Assembly: GCF_949628265.1 (NCBI RefSeq)
Contig: NC_088789.1
Location: 17,042,886-17,106,885 of the forward strand
Direction: 5' to 3'
Source of the DNA: Cloeon dipterum
Lineage: Eukaryota; Arthropoda; Insecta; Ephemeroptera; Baetidae
DNA: 64,000 nucleotides
The notes below the pieces were generated by a model, which was not told where the DNA came from, made no database searches, and saw nothing but the letters and a program-made list of their open reading frames with translations. Shown here piece by piece: positions 57,964 through 64,000 of the stretch. Numbering within the stretch: the first letter of the stretch is position 1; each line of letters starts with the position of its first letter. The translations under genes were made by a program, and so were the position numbers.

Positions 57964-60379
57964 GTACGTCGATTGTTTATCAAGCTTAATTATGAAAGAG
58001 ATGGCAAAAAATCGTTTGGATTTATTGCGAATGAATACGTCAAAACGGGTTTGGCTGTTTGCTATTTTTTTTTTAAAGTTGAAAGGTTTCGATGCGCTGT
58101 CTTACGTGTCGTAAAACACATCCACTTCTGGTTCTCGTAATGTGACCTGCTGGCCACGTGAAGTTTCATTTCAATACTAGCCGTTCCCTGAGATAAAAAT
58201 AGCTGTGGCAAAGTGAAAGGTACCTTATATTAGTTCTATTTTTGGCTCTTTTAGCAAAAACCAGTTGGGCTATACCGGTAAATTTTTATTTTTAAATGAC
58301 ACCAATGACGTAGGAACTGTTACACATTCTGACAATTGGAGTCGTGTGCAAAAAATGTAAAAAAAACTTCTCCTTTAACCTCTAAATTATATGACCAAAA
58401 AAGAAATTAAAACTAACTAAATGCGCTTCCATTCATGAGATTAGGTGTACATTTCGTGATTTTGAAAAATTGCTAAGTGAAATATCATACAAACGTTTTT
58501 TATGAGATAGTTTTTTACGATAGCTGTGAATTTTAGACAGAGTCGACTATATTCTTCTGAGTTTTTAATCGTCTTTGGAACGAACAAATAAGCACTATTC
58601 ATGCCTCTTGAACAGCACTTATATAATTGTCTAAAATGCAGAAAATAACTATAAACGGTTTAATAGCGTGTAAATCGGTGTCCGAGTAAAGTACATAATT
58701 ATGTTTCACGTCATGAAATTTTTCTTGCAATAATGTTTGGTGGAACTTTTGAACCAAAATTATTTAATATCGGGGGTTTAGTCAAATTTATATTGTTTCC
58801 CCATGTTAAAGGCCATTCTCTTTTATGACTTGAATTGCATATCAACATTTCTCTCCGTTCTTGAATTATTTCAATTTAAATTCTTAAAGACAGTTAAATT
58901 TTTTTAAACCGTCCTCTGTTATAAGAGGCCAATAAAATTATAAAAAACAAAAACCTGTCTGCGGCTACTCTCGTGACGGCAACCGATGCAGCGTAAATTA
59001 CGATCATTTAAGCTGCAGCAGACCCTATAATTTATGAAATATGATATTTTCCAAACGCACGTACACACACACACAGCACTAACTTATATCAATGTGTTAG
59101 GGAAAGCGTCGCGGCAGCTTTTGCATAACATGGTACCTCGGCTGTTATATGTGATCACAAGCTGCGAGGCAGGGAATGTAGAGCAGCCGCGAAGGAAAAG
59201 AGTAATGTCAAAGTCGATTGCTCCTGCGCTCGTTGCACTGCCGACAGAATCCAAGGCTGCGTTCACGCGCGCGCCACAGATTCTTTTTAAATAATAATAC
59301 TAAATCTTTTTCGCGACGCGCTGCAATAACCGCAATAACGAGATAATAAGCCGTCGCCTTCGATTCCTTCGTAAGGAGCCGACAGTCGACTCACCAGCCA
59401 AAATTAAACTTTAGAAATTCCACCTTTCAAACTTAATTTTAGGCGCTGCCATATAGGGCACCATAAAAAATACGAGCTCCTGGACAGCATTCCAGGCGTA
59501 GACCGATGAACCGAGAGAGTGAATAATGCAGTTAAGGCAGTCTGCTTCGGAGACGCTGCCGAGATTCAGAGTGTAGGCAAAGGCACGAGGTCTGGAAAAG
59601 CACGTGATATTGCTGCGCTGATTAATCTCTCGCACGCATCTTGTTCGCCTTCACGTCTTAGAGGAAAGCTTTCCCCGCAGTCGTTTTTGTAAATCGTCTA
59701 AATACTTTTCGCGTCCACAATTTACAGACGAAACAAAAGTTCAATTTTTATCTGACAGCATGGGAAATAGGACAATTAAGTCCACCGGAATCCTTCAAAA
59801 CTATCGCGGGATTAAGATTAAAGCCGAGGAACTGGTTTCTGCCCAGAGAAGGTTTTTTCTTATTGCGAACCTGTTATGCGGCAGTTCTACTGGTTCAAGC
59901 TGGTGCAATTAAAGATGAATATTTAAATTACTCGCTAGTTCCATAAGAAAACTGTCGATACCATAGTACTTATAAACTGCTTATTAATCGTAAATTAACT
60001 CATATTTGCAGCATCGCAATGTTGAGTATTCTTCGTCGTGCAACAAAGTGGTAGCTGTTTCACTCACTTTGCCTTTTTAATCTGTACTTGAAGTGGATTG
60101 ATACTTGTCAGCAATTAAAAATGGATTGTGTTGACCACAATTAACAGTCGATTAGTTTGACAAAACAATGAGCAAAAATAAAATTTGGATCGAGTAAAAG
60201 TTTTAGATTTTACAAAAAAATTCGTAATATTTAAAGTTGATCGACGCAGGGCGACAATTGAAAATTATTTTAATTGTTGGATGCAATAAGCAGATGATCA
60301 ATAAATAATTTTCTCTTCAATTTGCAATAGTAAAAAAGGGCCTTGCTACAGTGATAATTCGAATTTCTCCAAACTCAAA

Positions 60380-60455
60380 AGCAATCTTGACCACATTTTC
60401 TTGACAGATTTCGATTCCTCTCGTCGAGATCTGTCCAACAGCGTATGTAACCTTT
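60380..60455 (-). repeat. Dispersed repeat family A, partial copy
   Basis: Complement holds GTTGGACAGATCTCGACGAG followed by AGGAATCGAAAT, the sub-variant also seen at 2.97-3.06 kb. Confidence 0.45.
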
Positions 60456-60639
60456 TAGGGAAACTCTTTGTTGTAAAATAAAATAAGATATCAAGTAAGG
60501 AGACGGTCCTCATCATTTGAAAAGCATGCTAACTTCACAGCCGCTTTACTAAAAAATATACAATAGGTCAATTTTGGCTTTAACTGAATCCTAAGCGGTG
60601 AGTTCATATATTTAACTAGGATTTTTCACAATTTTGTTT

Positions 60640-60790
60640 ATTTAACGGGTTGTCAATGATTTTTCGTTTGATTTCCATGCTCTCCTCGCGATCTATCCAA
60701 CGGTTTGCAAATTCGGAGTTAAAACTCGTGATTTTCAATAGGAAGACAGTGCTCGCCGCTTGATTAGCATGTGAAATTTCGAGAAAATTT
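60640..60790 (-). repeat. Dispersed repeat family A, copy
   Basis: Reverse copy with TGTCAATGATTTTTCGTTTG, CGCGATCTATCCAACGG, CTCGTGATTTTCAATAGG and GACAGTGCTCGCCGCTTGAT, near-identical in order to the copy at 3.2-3.39 kb. Confidence 0.65.
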
Positions 60791-62135
60791 TCCTTTGAGA
60801 GTAGGTATTGTAAAATCAATTAATAATATTGCAAGAACCTGAAATTACGTAACTGTTGTAATGAAGAAATTGCGTTGCAAGTATTTTTGCGTCCTGCCCA
60901 CATTGCGCAATGAAGTAAATTATTACAACATAACTACTAACAATAATAAAGTTCATGTTTTACACTGTGAGATATTTAATGAATTATTTGGTAGACACTG
61001 AAAGTGACAACAGACGTAAAAAAATATGAATGGCACCGTTCTCGTTTTTGCTTTGCCATCCAGAGTCAAAGGAAATGATTGAAGTTAAATTGGTTTATCA
61101 CCAGGGCTGAGAGTATCTCCCGGGGAGTTTCCCAAACTTACAGCGCAGTTTTTTTGCGGTATTTACCAGTTTTGTGCGGTTTTTTGCACCCCATGGTTAT
61201 ATTATTGAATAATATGGAGAGGGAATAGGTTTTTGTTTTTTGATGACTCGTGGACTTTTTGAGTTTTTAAATATTTTCAATCTAATTTTTCAAGAGCACC
61301 AAACATGCGGGAGAAACTATAGCTGCAAAAAACTTCTTATTACCCATGCCCAGAGCCCTGATTATCACAGAATTTACACTCAACGCAGTGAAATATTTTA
61401 AAGTGATTCCTGTGTGTGTGATTTTATGCTCTGTCCAGAGGAGGAGCAAATATTTTAACGGATGCTAAGAAAAATACTAAATAGAATAAGGAAAATAACA
61501 TTTTAGATTTTTTTGCAATAAACAATGTTTATTTTTAGACATTTAAAGCAAGGATAAAAATAACATCGCACAATTTTAGCATACCCATTTATATTACGGC
61601 ATCCTATTTCTGACTTTCTAAAGCTAGAAAAAAATAATGTTGATATCAAGGGAGCCTTAAATAACCTGATTTTGGCCAACTTGTGTGGCATAAGAATTTT
61701 TCATTAACGTTGTAGAGCAAGATAGGGTGCATGTTGCTGAATATAATCCTCCTCGCCAAATAAGGCAGTAAAACCTCCACAGGCTGAAAAGATTCAATTT
61801 ATTAATCCGAGGAAGAAGATGCCAAACAGTCCACGCCAGCATGCACGTGACTCGACTGCTCTCATGTCGGCTCGTCGGGAGAGAGGATGATTACGTAAAA
61901 GGTAGTCCATGGAAACCGCAAATTTATTTTTTTACGTCTACACGAGACAGTAAAAAAATACACGACAGGACGAAAAAAATCGGGACCAACAGGTTGGCTG
62001 GAAAATGCGCGAGGAAAACGGTGGCGGCGTGGCTGGTGGTGAGCCAGTTGCTTCCCAGATCAGAGGAGGGGGAGCCGCAGCAGATAAATACAAGAGGTCG
62101 AGGCCCGACAGGCCAGTCCACACGACCCGTCCACC

Positions 62136-62295
62136 ATGAGCACTTCCCACCAAAACGGCACGTCTGCACCGCAGGAGGTGGTCAAAGCACCCCGAGTGGC
62201 CGATCTTAGGACCGTTTCCTGGTCCGAGAGCCTGGACGAGAAGGAGCTGGACGTGCCCGGCACCCCCCGCGCGCCCCGCACCTCCACCACACCAG
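62136..62295 (+). CDS. Pu: GTP cyclohydrolase I (Punch), alternative first exon 1b
   Basis: Opens at ATG 62136 in a good translation context (CCACCATGAG), encodes 53 residues and ends in phase 1 at a donor (CCAG followed by GTAGC). Splicing to the common exon at 63293 gives Pro-Gly-His-Glu. The peptide includes VADLRTVSWSESLDEKELDV, a charged Ser-rich stretch that could be phosphorylated, followed by a Pro/Thr/Arg segment. This is the type of regulatory N-terminus that precedes the catalytic domain in animal GTP cyclohydrolases. It is 4.2 kb downstream of exon 1a and must use its own promoter if both are transcript starts. Confidence 0.75.
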
Positions 62296-63292
62296 GTAGC
62301 ACTTCCTGATTGTGAGACGAAGGATTGCCAGCTTCTACCACCTTGTTTTTAACTGCAGACCGTGTAAAAATATTTTCTTTGGTTAATATAGGGGGGCAAA
62401 TAGTATTTTGGATATCTTGTACTATTTTATTTTAAATTTTCATTGTTAAAATAACATGTCATCATTTTATTTATATTAAGAATTGAACATTTTGCCATCT
62501 GATATATGTTCACAAAATTATTTTATTAAAATGCCACGTTTTTGGGATTTGACAATATAATTTTATCACCAGGAGCCCTAAAACATCCAGTTCAACGTCT
62601 AGGATAAAATTTAAGTCGTTTCTTCGACTTTGAAACACACTGTTTTTTATCCTTCACGCATTAACAGTGTCAGTGTTGATTGCTTGTGAGTAAAAAGTCC
62701 ATTCACTTTGTTTTAAGAGAGGGGAGTAAACAGAGGTTAGTGAAAGAGACAAGTTATGATCTTTATGTTTAAAGAAGAAACCCTACCCTTGTGTGCATAA
62801 ACGCACGGCTGATCACGTTCTCACCTGCTTCTTTTGTAATGGTGAGACGAGACACGTGTGTATCGCGTGAAAATTATTTTGAATCTAGGTTCACGCGGGT
62901 TTAGATGACAGAGAAGTCGGTGAAAATTTATTTTCAATTTCTACGAGCTGATTGATTGATAAGTGATTCATCAGAAGCAAACACCTTATCAGTGACAATT
63001 TATCATTGTAGTGCGATGATGAAGCTTCTTCACACACGACGGAAAATCAATAAAACACTATGCTGACGCGGACACTTTTTGTCAAAATAAAACATGTGTT
63101 GCTCAACTGCACTTTATAGATGTGCGGAGAATTTCATTATTCGTGACGCATTGCTAACCTTCACCTCCCAGTGGTCATTGGTCACCGAAAGTCAATATTT
63201 ATCCGATCTCTTAAGCCATCTCTCTTTATTATGTTTCGCTTCCCGCCAGTGATGGCCGTTTGTTCGACTAATAATTTAATTAAATTCTACAG

Positions 63293-63502
63293 GCCATGAG
63301 CACTGCACTTTCCACCACGACATGGAGCTGGACCACCGGCCGCCGACCAGGGAGAGCCTCCTGCCCGACATGTCCCGCTCGTACCGCCTCCTACTGTCCA
63401 GTCTGGGCGAGGACCCTGACCGCCAGGGACTGCTGAAGACTCCGGAGCGTGCCGCCAAGGCCATGCTCTTCTTTACCAAAGGCTACGACCAGAGCCTGGA
63501 AG
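63293..63502 (+). CDS. Pu: GTP cyclohydrolase I (Punch), first common exon; gene continues past the window
   Basis: GTP cyclohydrolase I makes 7,8-dihydroneopterin triphosphate from GTP, the first and limiting step to tetrahydrobiopterin and, in insects, pterin pigments. After a TTCTACAG acceptor the exon encodes 70 residues: a linker, then the start of the catalytic domain with [40 protein letters not shown] and GYDQSLEG. It ends in phase 1 at a GTCAGT donor. This matches the N-terminal helices of the animal enzyme. The zinc-binding and active-site residues are encoded by exons outside the window. The last 500 bases of the window are intron with nothing recognised. Confidence 0.95.
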
Positions 63503-64000
63503 GTCAGTGTCCTTAACATAAAATTAATTTTATCTATTCATGACGGCTTGATAAATCGCAAGACAGGTTTCTCGCATTAGCGGGTTTTGATGGGCCATGG
63601 AAATGCTTTACAATTATTCAGGTTATTTATTTGACCCATTTCACGGATTTTAAAATGCACACGGCACCAAACATTCTACAACCGGCAGCTTTCGAAGGAG
63701 CACCTCTCATTAAAAAGCTAGTGGTTGGATTGATTTTTCTATTAAGTCGTTATTATGGTGACCGGCGAGTTTGAGGAAAGGAAAAACCTGTTTCGAAAAG
63801 GGAATTCTCGTCGGTCTCCTCTTTTTGTGTGCGACACACGAGTAGGAAATTGGTATAGTTACGCAACTGCCATGCCGTCATTCCAGCACCAGCACAACGT
63901 GACAAAACCAAAAGCGGGGGTTTACCAGGTGGAAGGAAAATTACTATCGCGCGCATCGATTCGTCGGCGAGCGAACGAGAGAACGATGGAAAATTGCACT

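Larger units (their letters stand above)
57964..62135 (+). other. Intron 1a / intergenic part of the Punch gene
   Basis: No other gene seen. Includes a family F-related block near 58.5 kb and family A copies near 60.4 and 60.7 kb. The last 150 bases before the second start codon are GC-richer, with ATAAATA at about 62.084 kb that might serve as a TATA-like element for the downstream promoter. Confidence 0.4.

Overview
The window looks like a piece of an arthropod nuclear genome, most likely an insect. It is AT-rich and its genes are split by GT-AG introns of about 60 bp to 3.4 kb. Most of the sequence is intergenic or intronic, with microsatellites, several families of diverged interspersed repeats and one 200-N assembly gap. 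The gene set (atypical guanylyl cyclase of Gyc-88E type, Punch GTP cyclohydrolase, CRIPT, clathrin light chain, mitochondrial rRNA methyltransferase 3) supports this placement, but I cannot name the species. I saw no bacterial, viral or CRISPR features and no tRNA or rRNA gene.

Layout. 1-8.1 kb: no confident gene, one candidate exon near 6 kb. 8.2-17.6 kb (+): complete 14-exon Gyc-88E-type soluble guanylyl cyclase ending in a CaaX-like tetrapeptide. 22.1-19.0 kb (-): complete 6-exon clathrin light chain. 25.1-23.6 kb (-): compact 4-exon ADP-ribosyltransferase with a tankyrase-type catalytic domain and no ankyrin repeats. 30.7-34.8 kb (+): 5-exon rhodopsin-class peptide GPCR. 39.9-36.2 kb (-): 4-exon SpoU-family rRNA methyltransferase (MRM3). 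41.06-41.46 kb (+): 2-exon CRIPT. 51.6-42.0 kb (-): 7-exon single-pass membrane protein with a tiny ectodomain, an FxNPxF motif, one PDZ domain and a very acidic tail. 57.8 kb to the right edge (+): 5' half of GTP cyclohydrolase I, with two alternative first exons that both splice in phase to a common exon at 63.3 kb; the rest lies outside the window.

Each gene model was built by joining exons at GT/AG sites with matching phase and a complete reading frame, so boundaries are predictions from sequence alone. The genes are not an operon-like system. Several have nervous-system or signalling associations in other animals (cGMP synthesis, tetrahydrobiopterin synthesis, peptide GPCR, PDZ ligand and PDZ protein), but nothing in the sequence shows they work together.

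The items most worth a second look are the stand-alone tankyrase-like enzyme, the TM-PDZ protein, the CaaX-like end of the cyclase, the chain of phase-1 exons in clathrin light chain, a foldback element with long inverted repeats near 50.5 kb, and a nested repeat in the GPCR intron.
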